A stretch of DNA of 64,000 bases from the NCBI GenBank assembly GCA_902546725.1, contig CACCLB010000001.1, positions 179,716 to 243,715 on the forward strand. Reading direction: 5' to 3'. This DNA comes from an uncultured Bacteroidota bacterium (GTDB lineage: Bacteria > Bacteroidota > Bacteroidia > Flavobacteriales > Flavobacteriaceae). Under the pieces are notes generated by a model. The model had not been told where the DNA came from. It made no database searches and saw only the letters and a program-made list of their open reading frames with translations. The position numbers and the translations under genes are program-made. Of this stretch, positions 42,187-54,400 are shown piece by piece; the first letter of the stretch is position 1, and the number at the start of each line of letters is the position of its first letter.

Positions 42187-42908
42187 CGATAAGTACGTTT
42201 AATTTTCAACAAGTCCATCCACATTTTAAAACCATAAGTCCATGCGATTTTTGAATCCCCTTGATCTTTCCAGTTTTGTAGGGGTATCTCCGAACTCATG
42301 CGCTTAAAATCTGAGGTACCGTAATGATTTTTCAAACGGAAAAAAATCTCCACATCAAAAAGCCAGGGCGAAATAAAAGGATTGCCAAATGCAATTCTAG
42401 CATTTTCCGCACTAAAAACCTTACAGCCACATTGGGTATCATATACTGCTAACTGGAGCACATTTGAGATTGCGGTAGCAATCATTCTTCCGATTATAAA
42501 TCGAAACAATTTACGTTCAATCCTGTTGTCTATTTTTTTGATTCTTGAGCCAAAAACGAATTGTTTAGAAGGAGAAATTTTTTTAGCCAAAAGCGTGCAT
42601 TCTTCTAAAGAAGTTGAGAGGTCAGCATCCAAGAAAGCATAAGCATCATGGCTTTTATGGTCTAACGATACTAGCATTCCTTCCCGAACGGCATTGCCTT
42701 TTCCATGATTTTGAGTAAGATTTAAAATCTGTACTTGTTTGGGATGCTCCGTTTTAAAAGCATCTAAAATTGCAGCTGTAGTGTCTGAGGATCCGTCATT
42801 TACAAAACAAAGATTCACCTTAGGAAAGTGAGTAAGAAAGATTCTGTAGTCTTTCAACGGAATTCTTTTGGCTTCATTATAGCAAGGAATAACGATGTTT
42901 AAATTCAT
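42183..42908 (-). CDS. GT2 polyprenyl-phosphate glucosyltransferase-like
   Basis: The 241-aa GT-A enzyme has IVIPCYNEAKRIPL, LCFVNDGSSDTTAAIL, NHGKGNAVREGML, FLDADLSTSLEEC (D-x-D) and VYDTQCGCKVF. The DTQCG-K motif is typical of dolichyl/polyprenyl-phosphate beta-glucosyltransferases. It is the first gene of a two-gene unit with the ArnT-like enzyme and probably makes its lipid-linked sugar donor. Confidence 0.88.
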   Translation of the reverse strand: MNLNIVIPCYNEAKRIPLKDYRIFLTHFPKVNLCFVNDGSSDTTAAILDAFKTEHPKQVQILNLTQNHGKGNAVREGMLVSLDHKSHDAYAFLDADLSTSLEECTLLAKKISPSKQFVFGSRIKKIDNRIERKLFRFIIGRMIATAISNVLQLAVYDTQCGCKVFSAENARIAFGNPFISPWLFDVEIFFRLKNHYGTSDFKRMSSEIPLQNWKDQGDSKIAWTYGFKMWMDLLKIKRTYR

Positions 42909-43160
42909 AAAAGATACTCAGATTCTCAAATCTAATTTTTGATTGAAAAATTTACATATAAAGAAACAAAAATTCAGCATATTCTAATTTAAATATAAGG
43001 GTGCTCCACTGGTGTAATAGAAAAAAATAATAAGCTGAAATTGAAATAGATAGCCTAAATATTGAGCTCCGTTTATTGTGTGGACACAAATTAGATTAAA
43101 AATTATTGAATTTAATTCAAAAAAAATATGTAAAAGGAATAGCGGAATAAAAAAAAATAA

Positions 43161-43168
43161 TAAATTTG
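43161..43168 (+). promoter_or_regulatory. tuf promoter -7 box
   Basis: TAAATTTG matches the TAnnTTTG consensus exactly, 34 bp before the tuf ATG. A -33 TTG is not clear. The rest of the 294-bp gap upstream holds nothing else recognised. Confidence 0.6.
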
Positions 43169-43202
43169 CACTCCTAAAAATAACAATGAAACAACTATAA
43201 TT

Positions 43203-44390
43203 ATGGCTAAAGAAACATTTGACCGGTCGAAACCCCACTTAAACATTGGAACAATTGGTCACGTAGATCACGGTAAAACGACTCTTACTGCTGCAATCAC
43301 AAAAGTATTAGCAGACGCAGGATTCTCTGAAGCTAGAAGCTTCGATCAAATCGATAACGCACCTGAAGAGAAAGAAAGAGGTATTACTATAAACACTTCT
43401 CACGTAGAATATCAAACATCGAATCGTCATTACGCTCACGTTGACTGTCCAGGTCACGCCGATTATGTAAAGAACATGGTAACTGGAGCTGCTCAAATGG
43501 ACGGCGCTATACTTGTTGTTGCAGCTACTGATGGTCCTATGCCACAGACAAGAGAACACATCTTATTGGGTCGCCAGGTTGGTGTGCCACGTATTGTTGT
43601 TTTCTTGAACAAAGCAGACATGGTAGACGATGAAGAATTACTTGAATTAGTTGAAATGGAAGTAAGAGAATTACTTTCTTTTTATGACTATGACGGAGAC
43701 AACACTCCTGTAATTCTAGGTTCGGCCCTCGGAGCACTCAATGGAGAGCAAAAATGGGTTGATACTGTATTAAAGTTAATGGAAGAAGTTGACACATGGA
43801 TTGAATTGCCAAAACGTGATGTTGACAAAGATTTCTTAATGCCTGTTGAGGATGTATTCTCAATTACAGGTCGTGGTACTGTTGCAACTGGTCGAATTGA
43901 GACTGGTGTTGCAAATACTGGAGATGAAATTGACATCATCGGTATGGGTGCTGAAAAGATGAAATCAACTATTACTGGAGTAGAGATGTTCCGTAAAATA
44001 TTAGATAGAGGTGAAGCTGGAGACAACGTAGGAATCCTTTTAAGAGGTATCGAAAAAACAGATATCAAAAGAGGAATGGTACTTTGTAAAACAGGATCTG
44101 TAACTCCTCACGCTAAATTCAAAGCGGAAGTTTATATCTTGAAAAAAGAAGAAGGTGGACGTCACACTCCATTCCACAACAATTACAGACCACAGTTTTA
44201 TGTTAGAACTACGGACGTAACTGGAAATATTTCTCTTCCTGATGAAGTAGAAATGGTTATGCCAGGTGATAACTTGACGATCAATGTTGACTTGATTTCT
44301 CCAGTTGCTTTGAGCACAGGACTTCGTTTCGCGATACGCGAAGGAGGAAGAACTGTTGGAGCAGGTCAGGTAACAGAGATCCTAGACTAG
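43203..44390 (+). CDS. tuf: Elongation factor Tu
   Basis: The 395-aa GTPase has [10 protein letters not shown] (G1), [12 protein letters not shown] (G2), VDCPGHADY (G3), FLNKADM (G4), then domain II ([17 protein letters not shown]) and domain III. It brings aminoacyl-tRNA to the ribosome. Gene order tuf, tRNA-Trp, secE, nusG, rplKAJL, rpoBC is the usual flavobacterial one. A terminator follows directly. Confidence 0.98.
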   Translation: MAKETFDRSKPHLNIGTIGHVDHGKTTLTAAITKVLADAGFSEARSFDQIDNAPEEKERGITINTSHVEYQTSNRHYAHVDCPGHADYVKNMVTGAAQMDGAILVVAATDGPMPQTREHILLGRQVGVPRIVVFLNKADMVDDEELLELVEMEVRELLSFYDYDGDNTPVILGSALGALNGEQKWVDTVLKLMEEVDTWIELPKRDVDKDFLMPVEDVFSITGRGTVATGRIETGVANTGDEIDIIGMGAEKMKSTITGVEMFRKILDRGEAGDNVGILLRGIEKTDIKRGMVLCKTGSVTPHAKFKAEVYILKKEEGGRHTPFHNNYRPQFYVRTTDVTGNISLPDEVEMVMPGDNLTINVDLISPVALSTGLRFAIREGGRTVGAGQVTEILD

Positions 44391-44414
44391 TTAAGATGTT
44401 TTTAAAATGGCCTG

Positions 44415-44445
44415 AAGGTGTCCGTCATAAGGCGGATACCTTTTG
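44415..44445 (+). terminator. tuf terminator
   Basis: AAGGTGTCCG, 8-nt loop, CGGATACCTT running into TTTT: a 10-bp stem with one G-U pair between tuf and tRNA-Trp. Confidence 0.75.
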
Positions 44446-44457
44446 TGCCAAATAAAA

Positions 44458-44530
44458 ACGGGTTTAGCTCAGTTGGTAGAGCACTGGTCTCCAAAACCAG
44501 GTGTCGGGAGTTCGAGCCTCTCAACCCGTG
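44458..44530 (+). tRNA. tRNA-Trp (CCA)
   Basis: Acceptor ACGGGTT/AACCCGT, D arm GCTCAGTTGGTAGAGC, anticodon arm CTGGTCTCCAAAACCAG with anticodon CCA, T arm GGGAGTTCGAGCCTCTC. It lies 19 bp before secE. It is the only Trp tRNA in the window and is the molecule sensed by the trp attenuator. Confidence 0.95.
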
Positions 44531-44549
44531 CAAAAAAGAAAAGTAAAAC

Positions 44550-44735
44550 ATGATTACATACATTAAAGATTCCTTCGAAGAACTTAAGAACAACGTTTCT
44601 TGGACTGAGCGCTCAGAACTTCAACGTTTGGTTGTAATTGTGTTGGTGTTTTCTGTCTTATTTTCTCTAGCCATTTGGGGTGCCGATACCGTTTTGTCAC
44701 GGGTGATACAGTTTTACTTTAATTTGATCGGATAA
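44550..44735 (+). CDS. secE: Preprotein translocase subunit SecE
   Basis: The 61-aa single-span protein has IKDSFEELKNNVSWTERSEL before the membrane helix LVVIVLVFSVLFSLAIWGA. This is the short SecE form that clamps SecY. It sits 2 bp before nusG. Confidence 0.93.
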   Translation: MITYIKDSFEELKNNVSWTERSELQRLVVIVLVFSVLFSLAIWGADTVLSRVIQFYFNLIG

Positions 44736-44737
44736 GA

Positions 44738-45292
44738 ATGGCAACTACAGTAAACGATAAAAAGTGGTATGTTGTTCGTGCAGTAAGCGGACAAGAAGCA
44801 AAAATTAAAGACTACATCATGTCTGAGGTTAGCCGTTTCGGTTACGACCATCTGGTCGAAGACATTCTTGTACCTACTGAAAAAGTGATTCAAATCCGTA
44901 ACGGTAAAAAAATCAATAAAGAACGCGTTTATTTCCCCGGTTACATCATGCTCAAGGCCAATTTGATTGGAGAGCTTCCTCATATCATCAAATCGGTGAC
45001 CAATGTCATTGGTTTTTTAGGAGAAACAAAAGGGGGTGACCCTGTGCCTTTAAGAGAGGCTGAAGTTAATCGTATGCTCGGTAAAGTTGATGAACTAGCA
45101 CTGACAGCCGAACACGTTGCCATTCCATTTAATGTGGGTGAAAGTGTCAAGGTCATCGACGGTCCATTTAATGGATTTACTGGAGTGATAGAAAAAGTAA
45201 ATGAAGAAAAGCGTAAGCTCGAAGTAATGGTAAAAATCTTTGGAAGAAAGACTCCTTTAGAATTGAGTTATATGCAAGTTGAAAAGTTATAA
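44738..45292 (+). CDS. nusG: Transcription termination/antitermination factor NusG
   Basis: The 184-aa protein has an NGN domain (KWYVVRAVSGQEAKIKDYI, VYFPGYIMLKA) and a C-terminal KOW domain (VGESVKVIDGPFNGFTGVIE). It binds RNA polymerase and ties transcription to Rho or to ribosomes. Position after secE is canonical. Confidence 0.97.
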   Translation: MATTVNDKKWYVVRAVSGQEAKIKDYIMSEVSRFGYDHLVEDILVPTEKVIQIRNGKKINKERVYFPGYIMLKANLIGELPHIIKSVTNVIGFLGETKGGDPVPLREAEVNRMLGKVDELALTAEHVAIPFNVGESVKVIDGPFNGFTGVIEKVNEEKRKLEVMVKIFGRKTPLELSYMQVEKL

Positions 45293-45360
45293 ATGTTACA
45301 CTAATAAATAAGGAATTTGTGTCATGCTTCCACTAACACATTCCTAAATTAAATGAAACA

Positions 45361-45798
45361 ATGGCAAAAGAAGTAAGTAAAGTTTTAAAACTACAAGTTC
45401 GGGGAGGTGCTGCAAATCCGTCGCCACCGGTTGGACCCGCGCTCGGTGCCGCAGGAGTCAATATCATGGAATTTTGCAAACAGTTTAATGCAAGAACCCA
45501 AGATAAGCCTGGTAAAGTATTACCAGTTTCGATTACTGTATATAAGGACAAATCGTTTGAGTTTGTCATTAAAACACCGCCAGCGGCCGTTCAACTAATG
45601 GAAGCAGCCAAAGCTAAAAAAGGTTCTGGAGAACCCAACCGAACAAAAGTGGCAACAGTCACTTGGGATCAGGTAAAGCTCATCGCTGAGGACAAAATGC
45701 CTGACCTGAATGCATTTACCATAGAGTCTGCTATGAAAATGGTAGCCGGCACTGCACGTTCAATGGGATTCAAAATTTCTGGACAAGCACCTTTTTAA
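45361..45798 (+). CDS. rplK: Ribosomal protein uL11
   Basis: The 145-aa protein has the N-terminal [20 protein letters not shown] and the RNA-binding C-terminal domain (AAGT-type ending [14 protein letters not shown]). It is part of the GTPase-associated centre. The 68-bp gap from nusG may hold a processing site; no clear promoter is seen. Confidence 0.98.
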   Translation: MAKEVSKVLKLQVRGGAANPSPPVGPALGAAGVNIMEFCKQFNARTQDKPGKVLPVSITVYKDKSFEFVIKTPPAAVQLMEAAKAKKGSGEPNRTKVATVTWDQVKLIAEDKMPDLNAFTIESAMKMVAGTARSMGFKISGQAPF

Positions 45799-45815
45799 TT
45801 TATTAAAACCAAGCA

Positions 45816-46505
45816 ATGGCGAGATTAACAAAAAAACAAAAAGAAGCTGGGGCTAAAGTAGATGCGAATACGATCTACACCCTTAAAGAAGCTTCTGAAT
45901 TGGTAAAAGAAATTACCAATACTAAATTTGATGCAAGTATTGATTTGGCAATACGATTGGGAGTAGATCCTAAAAAAGCTAATCAAATGGTTCGTGGAGT
46001 AGTAACTCTACCTCATGGAACAGGAAAAGAAGTTCGCGTTTTAGCTCTAGTAACACCTGACAAAGAAGCCGATGCCAAAGAAGCAGGAGCAGACTTTGTT
46101 GGTCTAGATGAATACCTTCAGAAAATCAAAGACGGTTGGACTGATGTGGACGTGATTGTAACCATGCCAAGTGTCATGGGAAAACTAGGTCCTTTGGGAC
46201 GTGTGTTAGGTCCTCGTGGCTTAATGCCCAATCCTAAAACAGGTACTGTAACTATGGATATCAAAAAAGCTGTATCCGATGTCAAAGGGGGTAAGATTGA
46301 TTTTAAGGTTGACAAATCTGGAATCGTTCACGCCGCAATTGGTAAAGCTTCTTTTACTCCAGAAAAGATATACGAAAACGCAGATGAGCTATTAAAGACC
46401 ATCATGAAACTCAAACCCACAACGACTAAGGGGATTTATGTCAAAAGCGTTTTTATGTCAAGTACGATGAGTCCTAGTATCTCTATAGATGCCAAACTGG
46501 GTTAA
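45816..46505 (+). CDS. rplA: Ribosomal protein uL1
   Basis: The 229-aa protein with [40 protein letters not shown] and [17 protein letters not shown] is full-length L1. It forms the ribosomal L1 stalk and in many bacteria represses the L11-L1 mRNA. It is 17 bp after rplK. Confidence 0.98.
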   Translation: MARLTKKQKEAGAKVDANTIYTLKEASELVKEITNTKFDASIDLAIRLGVDPKKANQMVRGVVTLPHGTGKEVRVLALVTPDKEADAKEAGADFVGLDEYLQKIKDGWTDVDVIVTMPSVMGKLGPLGRVLGPRGLMPNPKTGTVTMDIKKAVSDVKGGKIDFKVDKSGIVHAAIGKASFTPEKIYENADELLKTIMKLKPTTTKGIYVKSVFMSSTMSPSISIDAKLG

Positions 46506-46523
46506 TGCACAAAATTTATTCAA

Positions 46524-47045
46524 ATGACTAGAGAAGAAAAAAGCGACGCAATAGAAAACCTTAAAGAGGCTTTAGCAGGGGTTAAGAACCTTTATTTAGC
46601 TGATATTGCAGGATTGGATGCTGCTCAAACTAGTGCGTTACGCCGCGCTTGTTTTAAAGAGAACATTCAACTGCAAGTGGTTAAGAATACCTTACTCGCC
46701 AAAGCTATGGAAGCTTCCGACCAGGACTTTGGAAAGTTGACGGAGATCCTGAAAGGGAATACTTCCTTGATGTTTTCTGAATCAGGAAACGCACCTGCAA
46801 AGGTGATCAAGAACTTTAGAAAAAAGTCTGATAAGCCAATTTTAAAAGGAGCCTTCATTGAAGAAGCCGTTTATATAGGTGATGATCAGATCGACGCTCT
46901 TGTAGCGATCAAGTCTAAAGAAGAATTGGTTGGAGAGATCATTACATTGTTACAATCACCAGCTAAAAACGTGGTTTCAGCGCTTCAGTCGGGAGGCGGG
47001 AAACTTTCTGGAATACTAAAAACGCTTTCAGAACGCGAATCCTGA
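46524..47045 (+). CDS. rplJ: Ribosomal protein uL10
   Basis: The 173-aa protein opens MTREEKSDAIENLKEAL, with ALRRACFKENIQLQVVKNTL and GAFIEEAVYIG, and a C-terminal helix that binds L7/L12. It is the base of the ribosomal stalk. It starts 18 bp after rplA. Confidence 0.97.
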   Translation: MTREEKSDAIENLKEALAGVKNLYLADIAGLDAAQTSALRRACFKENIQLQVVKNTLLAKAMEASDQDFGKLTEILKGNTSLMFSESGNAPAKVIKNFRKKSDKPILKGAFIEEAVYIGDDQIDALVAIKSKEELVGEIITLLQSPAKNVVSALQSGGGKLSGILKTLSERES

Positions 47046-47104
47046 CCCAAAATAAGTACGCACTCGAATACACATATTAAAAAACAAACAGAAAAATTAA
47101 TAAC

Positions 47105-47482
47105 ATGGCAGATTTAAAAGATTTCGCAGAACAATTAGTCAACTTGACAGTAAAAGAAGTTAGTGAGTTGGCTGATATTTTAAAAGATGAGTACGGTATA
47201 GAGCCTGCAGCTGCAGCTGCAGTTGCTGTTGCTGGACCCGCAGGTGGCGGAGCTGATGCAGCTGAGGAAAAGTCAGAATTTGACGTAATCCTTAAAGCAG
47301 CAGGAGGTTCTAAACTTGCCGTTGTAAAATTAGTAAAAGAGTTAACAGGTCTTGGGCTTAAAGAAGCTAAAGAACTCGTTGACAACGCACCTAGTCCTTT
47401 GAAGGAAGGAATCGCTAAAGATGAAGCAGAAGCGCTTCAAAAATCTCTAGAAGAAGCTGGTGCCGAGGTTGAGCTTAAGTAG
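47105..47482 (+). CDS. rplL: Ribosomal protein bL12 (L7/L12)
   Basis: The 125-aa protein has the N-terminal dimer helix ([20 protein letters not shown]), an Ala/Gly-rich hinge, and the C-terminal domain [20 protein letters not shown] with [14 protein letters not shown]. It recruits translation factors. The gene is followed by a hairpin before rpoB. Confidence 0.98.
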   Translation: MADLKDFAEQLVNLTVKEVSELADILKDEYGIEPAAAAAVAVAGPAGGGADAAEEKSEFDVILKAAGGSKLAVVKLVKELTGLGLKEAKELVDNAPSPLKEGIAKDEAEALQKSLEEAGAEVELK

Positions 47483-47502
47483 TCTCAATCCATACCATTA
47501 AA

Positions 47503-47538
47503 GGCATAGGCTTTTGGATTTTTCCAAAGGCCTATACC
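47503..47538 (+). terminator. rplL-rpoB intergenic hairpin (possible partial terminator)
   Basis: GGCATAGGCTTTTGG and CCAAAGGCCTATACC form a long stem with a 6-nt loop, followed by CCTTTTATAG, a weak T tract. Hairpins at this place often reduce rpoB transcription relative to rplL. Confidence 0.55.
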
Positions 47539-47593
47539 CTTTTATAGACCTTACCGCCCCCTATAGTAGTTATGACCATTAAAAAATAGTTAG

Positions 47594-50500
47594 ATGCCAA
47601 GTTCAAAGAGTCAAAGAGTCAATTTCGCAGGAGCTAAAACCTCTCCCAATTATCCTGATTTTCTCGATATTCAAATCAAATCTTTTCAGGATTTTTTCCA
47701 ACTCGAAACAAAATCTGACGAACGTAACGAAGAGGGACTCTTCAATACGTTTAAAGAAAACTTTCCAATTTCCGATACTCGTAACCAATTCGTTCTCGAA
47801 TTTTTAGATTATTTCGTGGATCCACCGCGTTACTCTATACAAGAATGTATCGAAAGAGGATTGACCTATTCGGTGCCTTTAAAGGCTCGTCTTAAATTAT
47901 ACTGTACGGATCCAGAGCATGAAGACTTTGAAACTATCGTACAGGACGTATTCTTAGGGACTATCCCTTACATGACTCCAAGTGGTACATTTGTGATTAA
48001 CGGAGCTGAGCGTATAGTTGTTTCTCAGCTACACCGTTCACCAGGGGTCTTCTTTAGCCAATCTTTCCACGCCAACGGAACCAAACTGTATTCTGCACGT
48101 GTTATTCCATTTAAAGGTTCCTGGATTGAATTTGCAACAGACATCAACAGTGTGATGTATGCGTATATTGATCGTAAGAAAAAATTACCTGTCACTACCT
48201 TGTTCAGAGCTATTGGTTTTGAACACGATCGCGACATACTTGAGATTTTTGATTTAGCTGAAGAGGTTAAGGTGTCTAAAACCGGACTTAAAAAGACCTT
48301 AGGAAGAAAACTCGCTGCACGTGTTTTAAAAACATGGCACGAAGACTTCGTTGATGAAGATACCGGTGAGGTGATCTCCATTGAACGAAATGAAATTATC
48401 ATTGATCGTGATACCGTAATTGAGAAAGAACATATCGAGGAAATCCTAGATGCTGGAGTGAAAGCCATATTGCTTCACAAGGTAGATGCTCATATGTCGG
48501 ATTACGCTATCATTTACAACACCCTCCAAAAAGATCCTACAAACTCTGAAAAAGAAGCCGTTGAACACATCTACCGTCAATTGCGTAATGCAGAACCACC
48601 AGATGAGGACACTGCTAGAGGAATTATTGACAAATTATTCTTTTCTGATCAGCGTTACAATCTCGGTAAGGTTGGGCGTTATAGAATGAATAAGAAATTA
48701 GGTTTAGATGTTGAGATGGACAAACAGGTTTTGACCAAACTCGATATCATAACCATCATCAAGTATTTGATTGAATTGATCAATTCAAAAGCTGAGATTG
48801 ATGATATTGACCACCTTTCAAACAGACGTGTGCGTACTGTGGGTGAGCAGCTTTCTTCTCAGTTTGGTGTAGGTCTAGCACGTATGGCTAGGACCATACG
48901 CGAACGAATGAACGTTAGAGATAACGAAGTCTTTACTCCAATTGATTTGATCAATGCCAAGACTTTGTCATCAGTAATCAATAGTTTCTTTGGTACCAAC
49001 CAACTTTCTCAGTTTATGGACCAAACGAATCCACTTGCTGAAATCACTCACAAAAGAAGATTGTCTGCCCTAGGTCCGGGGGGACTTTCCAGAGAAAGAG
49101 CAGGATTCGAAGTACGTGACGTTCACTATACTCACTACGGAAGATTGTGTCCAATTGAAACTCCAGAAGGACCAAATATTGGATTGATTTCCTCTCTTGG
49201 AGTCTATGCCAAAGTGAACAATCTTGGTTTTATTGAAACACCTTATCGCAAAGTAGAAAACGGTGTAGTCAACTTAAAAGAAACCGTTTATTTGAGTGCA
49301 GAGGAAGAAGAAAATCAACTCATTGCTCAAGCAAATATCGAATTTGATAAGTCAGGTAAAATTCAAGCAGAAAAAGTAATTGCTCGAGATCAAGCAGACT
49401 TCCCCTTAGTGACCCCAGACCAGGTAAACTACACGGATGTTGCGCCTAACCAGATCGCTTCGATTTCAGCTTCGTTAATTCCTTTCTTGGAGCACGATGA
49501 TGCCAATCGAGCCTTAATGGGATCAAACATGATGCGTCAGGCTGTTCCACTTCTAAGACCAGAATCTCCAATTGTTGGAACTGGTTTAGAGAAACAGGTT
49601 GCTTCAGACTCCCGTGTACTCATTAATGCCGAAAATGACGGTGTAGTTGAATATGTGGATGCAAACAGAATTGAAATTCGCTATGATTTTTCTGAGACGG
49701 ATGAACTCATCAGTTTTGATGGAAACCTAAAGTCTTACAATCTGATTAAATTCAGAAAGACCAATCAAGGAACCTGTATCAACTTAAAACCCATTATCAA
49801 AAAAGGTGATCGGGTGACCAAAGGACAGGTACTTTGTCAAGGATACGCTACTGAAGCAGGAGAGCTTGCTCTAGGGCGAAACATGAAAGTCGCTTTTATG
49901 CCTTGGAAAGGATACAATTTTGAAGATGCAATTGTAATCTCTGAAAAGGTGGTTCGAGAAGATATCTTTACTTCCATCCATATAGACGAGTATTCACTCG
50001 ATGTAAGAGATACTAAATTAGGTACAGAGGAATTGACTAATGACATTCCAAACGTCAGCGAAGAAGCTACAAAAGACCTGGATGAAAATGGGATGATTCG
50101 AATCGGTGCTGAAGTCAATTCAGGGGACATTTTGATTGGGAAAATCACTCCCAAAGGAGAGTCTGATCCAACACCAGAGGAAAAATTATTGCGCGCCATT
50201 TTTGGTGATAAAGCAGGTGATGTAAAAGATGCTTCACTTAAAGCACCACCATCGCTTCAAGGAGTTGTCATCGACAAAAAGCTCTTTACGCGTTCTGTAA
50301 AAGACAAACGTAAAAGAAACAAGGACAAACAAGAACTCGAAGCACTGGAGACAGTATATGACGAAAAGTTTGATGCGCTAAAAACGGTATTGGTTGAAAA
50401 GCTCTTTACCATAGTAAATGGTAAAACGTGTCAAGGAGTACAGAATGATTTAGGAGAAGACATCCTTCCAAAAGGGAAGAAGTACACTCTTAAAATGTTA

Positions 50501-51403
50501 ACTGCTATTGAAGACTATACTCACCTTACAAAAGGCTCTTGGACGACTACCAAAGAGACCAACGAATTGATTGCTGACTTGATTCACAACTATAAAATCA
50601 AGGAAAACGATCTTCAAGGTGCTTTGCGTAGAGAGAAATTCACCATTAGTGTTGGAGATGAACTTCCAGCAGGGATCAAAAAACTTGCAAAAGTTTATAT
50701 CGCTAAAAAGCGTAAGCTCAAAGTAGGTGATAAGATGGCAGGACGTCACGGAAATAAAGGTATTGTTGCCCGTATAGTTCGTGAGGAAGAAATGCCATTC
50801 TTAGAAGATGGAACTCCAGTAGATATCGTACTGAATCCTTTGGGTGTACCTTCTCGAATGAATATTGGTCAGATTTATGAGACCGTATTGGGTTGGGCAG
50901 GACAAAACCTCGGAGAGAAATACGCTACACCAATTTTTGACGGAGCAACCATAGAAGAAATCAATGCTTTGACAGAAAAAGCAAATGTTCCACTTTACGG
51001 TCATTCTTATTTGTATGACGGAGGAACTGGAGAGCGTTTTGACCAGCCAGCGACAGTTGGTGTGATATATATGTTAAAACTTGGACATATGGTTGACGAT
51101 AAAATGCACTCGAGATCAATTGGACCTTACTCACTGATTACGCAGCAGCCTCTTGGAGGGAAAGCGCAATTTGGAGGTCAGCGATTTGGAGAAATGGAAG
51201 TGTGGGCATTAGAGGCTTATGGAGCTTCTAGTACACTGCAAGAGATTCTTACCGTCAAATCTGATGACGTGATTGGTAGAGCCAAGACCTATGAAGCCAT
51301 AGTGAAAGGAGATACCTTGCCTGAACCTGGGTTACCAGAATCCTTTAATGTACTCATGCATGAGTTGAAAGGATTAGGATTGGACATTAGATTGGAAGAA
51401 TAA
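47594..51403 (+). CDS. rpoB: RNA polymerase beta subunit
   Basis: The 1269-aa protein is complete. The rifampicin region [20 protein letters not shown], with [13 protein letters not shown], looks wild type. Other signatures are [27 protein letters not shown] and [20 protein letters not shown] at the end. It forms the catalytic core with RpoC. It is 25 bp before rpoC. Confidence 0.98.
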   Translation: MPSSKSQRVNFAGAKTSPNYPDFLDIQIKSFQDFFQLETKSDERNEEGLFNTFKENFPISDTRNQFVLEFLDYFVDPPRYSIQECIERGLTYSVPLKARLKLYCTDPEHEDFETIVQDVFLGTIPYMTPSGTFVINGAERIVVSQLHRSPGVFFSQSFHANGTKLYSARVIPFKGSWIEFATDINSVMYAYIDRKKKLPVTTLFRAIGFEHDRDILEIFDLAEEVKVSKTGLKKTLGRKLAARVLKTWHEDFVDEDTGEVISIERNEIIIDRDTVIEKEHIEEILDAGVKAILLHKVDAHMSDYAIIYNTLQKDPTNSEKEAVEHIYRQLRNAEPPDEDTARGIIDKLFFSDQRYNLGKVGRYRMNKKLGLDVEMDKQVLTKLDIITIIKYLIELINSKAEIDDIDHLSNRRVRTVGEQLSSQFGVGLARMARTIRERMNVRDNEVFTPIDLINAKTLSSVINSFFGTNQLSQFMDQTNPLAEITHKRRLSALGPGGLSRERAGFEVRDVHYTHYGRLCPIETPEGPNIGLISSLGVYAKVNNLGFIETPYRKVENGVVNLKETVYLSAEEEENQLIAQANIEFDKSGKIQAEKVIARDQADFPLVTPDQVNYTDVAPNQIASISASLIPFLEHDDANRALMGSNMMRQAVPLLRPESPIVGTGLEKQVASDSRVLINAENDGVVEYVDANRIEIRYDFSETDELISFDGNLKSYNLIKFRKTNQGTCINLKPIIKKGDRVTKGQVLCQGYATEAGELALGRNMKVAFMPWKGYNFEDAIVISEKVVREDIFTSIHIDEYSLDVRDTKLGTEELTNDIPNVSEEATKDLDENGMIRIGAEVNSGDILIGKITPKGESDPTPEEKLLRAIFGDKAGDVKDASLKAPPSLQGVVIDKKLFTRSVKDKRKRNKDKQELEALETVYDEKFDALKTVLVEKLFTIVNGKTCQGVQNDLGEDILPKGKKYTLKMLTAIEDYTHLTKGSWTTTKETNELIADLIHNYKIKENDLQGALRREKFTISVGDELPAGIKKLAKVYIAKKRKLKVGDKMAGRHGNKGIVARIVREEEMPFLEDGTPVDIVLNPLGVPSRMNIGQIYETVLGWAGQNLGEKYATPIFDGATIEEINALTEKANVPLYGHSYLYDGGTGERFDQPATVGVIYMLKLGHMVDDKMHSRSIGPYSLITQQPLGGKAQFGGQRFGEMEVWALEAYGASSTLQEILTVKSDDVIGRAKTYEAIVKGDTLPEPGLPESFNVLMHELKGLGLDIRLEE

Positions 51404-51428
51404 TATAACATTATAAGATAAGTTAGAC

Positions 51429-54400
51429 ATGGCTAGAAATAACGAAATCATAACACAAAAAAAATTCAATAAAATTGCTATTGGATTGGCCTCTCCTGAA
51501 GTCATTCTCGGGAATTCAAGAGGTGAGGTGCTCAAACCTGAAACGATCAACTACCGAACTCATAAGCCCGAGCGAGACGGACTTTTTTGTGAGCGTATCT
51601 TTGGTCCTGTAAAGGATTACGAATGTGCTTGTGGAAAATACAAGAGAATTCGCTACAAGGGAATAGTTTGTGATCGCTGTGGGGTTGAGGTTACTGAAAA
51701 GAAAGTACGTCGCGATAGAGTAGGACACATCAATTTGGTGGTGCCGGTTGCACATATTTGGTATTTCCGTTCGCTTCCAAATAAAATTGGTTACTTGCTT
51801 GGATTACCATCCAAGAAATTGGATATGATTATATACTACGAACGTTATGTAGTCATCCAGCCAGGGATTGCTAAAAACGAGGAAGGTGAAGCTTTACAGC
51901 CTATGGACTTCTTGACTGAGGAAGAATACCTCAACGTTATGGAGCAAATCCCACCAGAAAATCAATACAAAGAAGACGATGAACCGGAAAAGTTTATCGC
52001 CAAAATGGGTGCGGAGTGTTTGATCGAATTGCTCTCTCGTATCGATTTGGAAGCTTTGTCATACGAATTGCGTCATAAAGCAAATAACGAAACATCAAAA
52101 CAGCGTAAAACGGAAGCTCTTAAAAGACTTCAAGTAGTAGAAGCTTTCAGAGATGCTAACGAGCGTGGTGAAAATTTACCGGAATGGATGATCATGAAGG
52201 TAATTCCAGTCATACCACCAGAACTAAGACCTTTGGTTCCTCTAGACGGTGGTCGTTTTGCTACTTCTGACTTAAATGATTTATACCGAAGAGTGATCAT
52301 TCGTAACAACCGTCTTAAGCGATTGGTCGAAATTAAAGCTCCTGAGGTAATCCTGAGAAACGAAAAGCGTATGTTGCAAGAATCTGTAGATTCATTATTT
52401 GACAATACACGTAAATCTTCTGCTGTAAAAACAGATTCTAACCGACCGTTGAAATCGCTTTCAGACTCTTTAAAAGGAAAGCAAGGTAGATTTCGCCAGA
52501 ACTTACTAGGGAAACGAGTTGATTATTCAGCACGTTCTGTAATTGTTGTTGGACCCGAATTAAAACTTTTTGAATGTGGACTTCCCAAGGGAATGGCTGC
52601 CGAACTATACAAGCCTTTTATCATACGTAAGATTATCGAAAGAGGAATTGTAAAAACGGTAAAATCTGCCAAAAAGATCATCGATAGAAAAGAGCCCGTT
52701 GTTTGGGATATCTTGGAGAATGTATTGAAAGGTCATCCAGTACTATTGAATCGTGCCCCTACTTTGCACCGTTTAGGAATACAGGCTTTCCAACCAAAAT
52801 TAATTGAAGGAAAAGCAATTCAATTGCATCCTTTAGTTTGTACAGCATTTAACGCCGATTTTGATGGAGACCAAATGGCTGTTCACTTACCCTTAGGCTC
52901 AGAGGCGATTTTAGAAGCCCAACTTTTGATGCTCGCTTCTCACTCGATTCTAAACCCTGCTAACGGCTCACCGATCACAGTACCTTCTCAGGATATGGTT
53001 TTAGGATTGTACTACATGACTAAAGCAAAAAAATCAACTCCTCAGCAAAAAGTGAAAGGCGAAGGTTTGATATTTTACTCTACTGAAGAGGTGCATATCG
53101 CATTGAACGAAAAGCGTGTAGACTTAAATGCGATGATTAAAATCAGAGCTAAAGACTTTAATGAAAATGGTGAATTGGTAAATCACATCATTGAAACTAC
53201 AGTAGGGCGTGTTCTCTTTAACGAGGTAGTCCCAGAAGCTGCGGGCTATTTCAATGTTGTTTTGACCAAGAAAAACTTGCGCGAAATTATTGGGGACATC
53301 CTTAAAGTAACCAGTGTTCCTGAAACTGCTGAGTTTTTAGATAAGATCAAAGGAATGGGATACGGATTTGCCTTTAAAGGTGGATTGTCATTCAGTCTAG
53401 GAGATATTATCATCCCACCAGAAAAAATTACCATGATAGAAGAAGCCGATGCCCAAGTGGATAACGTGATCGGTAACTACAACATGGGATTAATTACCAA
53501 TAATGAACGTTATAACCAGGTAATTGACATTTGGACTTCAACCAACGCGAAGCTTACTGAATTGGCCATGAAGCGAATCAGTGAAGATCAGCAAGGATTT
53601 AACTCTGTATTCATGATGTTAGATTCAGGAGCACGTGGATCTAAAGAACAGATTCGTCAGCTGACCGGTATGCGAGGTTTGATGGCCAAACCAAAGAAAT
53701 CTAACGTAGGTGGAGGTGAAATTATTGAAAACCCTATTCTTTCTAACTTTAAAGAAGGACTCTCAATTCTCGAATACTTTATCTCTACTCACGGAGCTCG
53801 TAAAGGACTAGCAGATACAGCCTTAAAAACTGCGGATGCGGGATACCTTACTCGACGTCTACACGATGTTTCACAGGATGTAATTGTCAATATTGAAGAT
53901 TGTGAGACCCTGCGTGGAGTAGAAGTAAAACCACTCAAGAAAAACGAGGAAATTGTCGAAACACTTGGAGAACGTATTCTCGGACGTGTTGTGCTTCAAG
54001 ACGTAATTGACCCTAGATCGAATGAGGTTATCGTCGAAGCTGGACAAGAAATTAAAGACGAACAGGTTGCCTTGATTGAAGAGGCACCAATCGAATCTGT
54101 TGAAGTGCGTTCACCCTTGACTTGTGCTGCCCAATATGGGATTTGTGCGAAATGTTACGGAAGAAACCTAGCTACTGGTAAAATGGTTCAGCGAGGTGAA
54201 GCCGTCGGGGTAATCGCAGCTCAGTCTATTGGAGAACCTGGAACACAGTTGACCCTTAGAACATTCCACGTAGGTGGGGTAGCAGGAAATATTTCTGAAG
54301 AGAACAAATTGATTGCGAAATTCGACGGGATAGCTGAAATTGAAGATTTAAAAACAGTACAAGGAAAAGACGCTGACGGCGAAGACGCTCAAATCGTAAT

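Noticed and set aside
31755-43200. Island with perfect tRNA-Thr attachment repeats
   Set aside because: No second copy of the tRNA 3' end (CAAATCTCGTCATTGGCT) was found downstream by eye, so the right border is undefined.
43161-43202. Riboswitch in the tuf leader
   Set aside because: Only about 30 nt lie between the -7 box and the ATG, too short for a folded sensor.
43688-44068. 126-aa minus-strand ORF
   Set aside because: It is a shadow of tuf, as are the other minus-strand ORFs over rpl and rpo genes.
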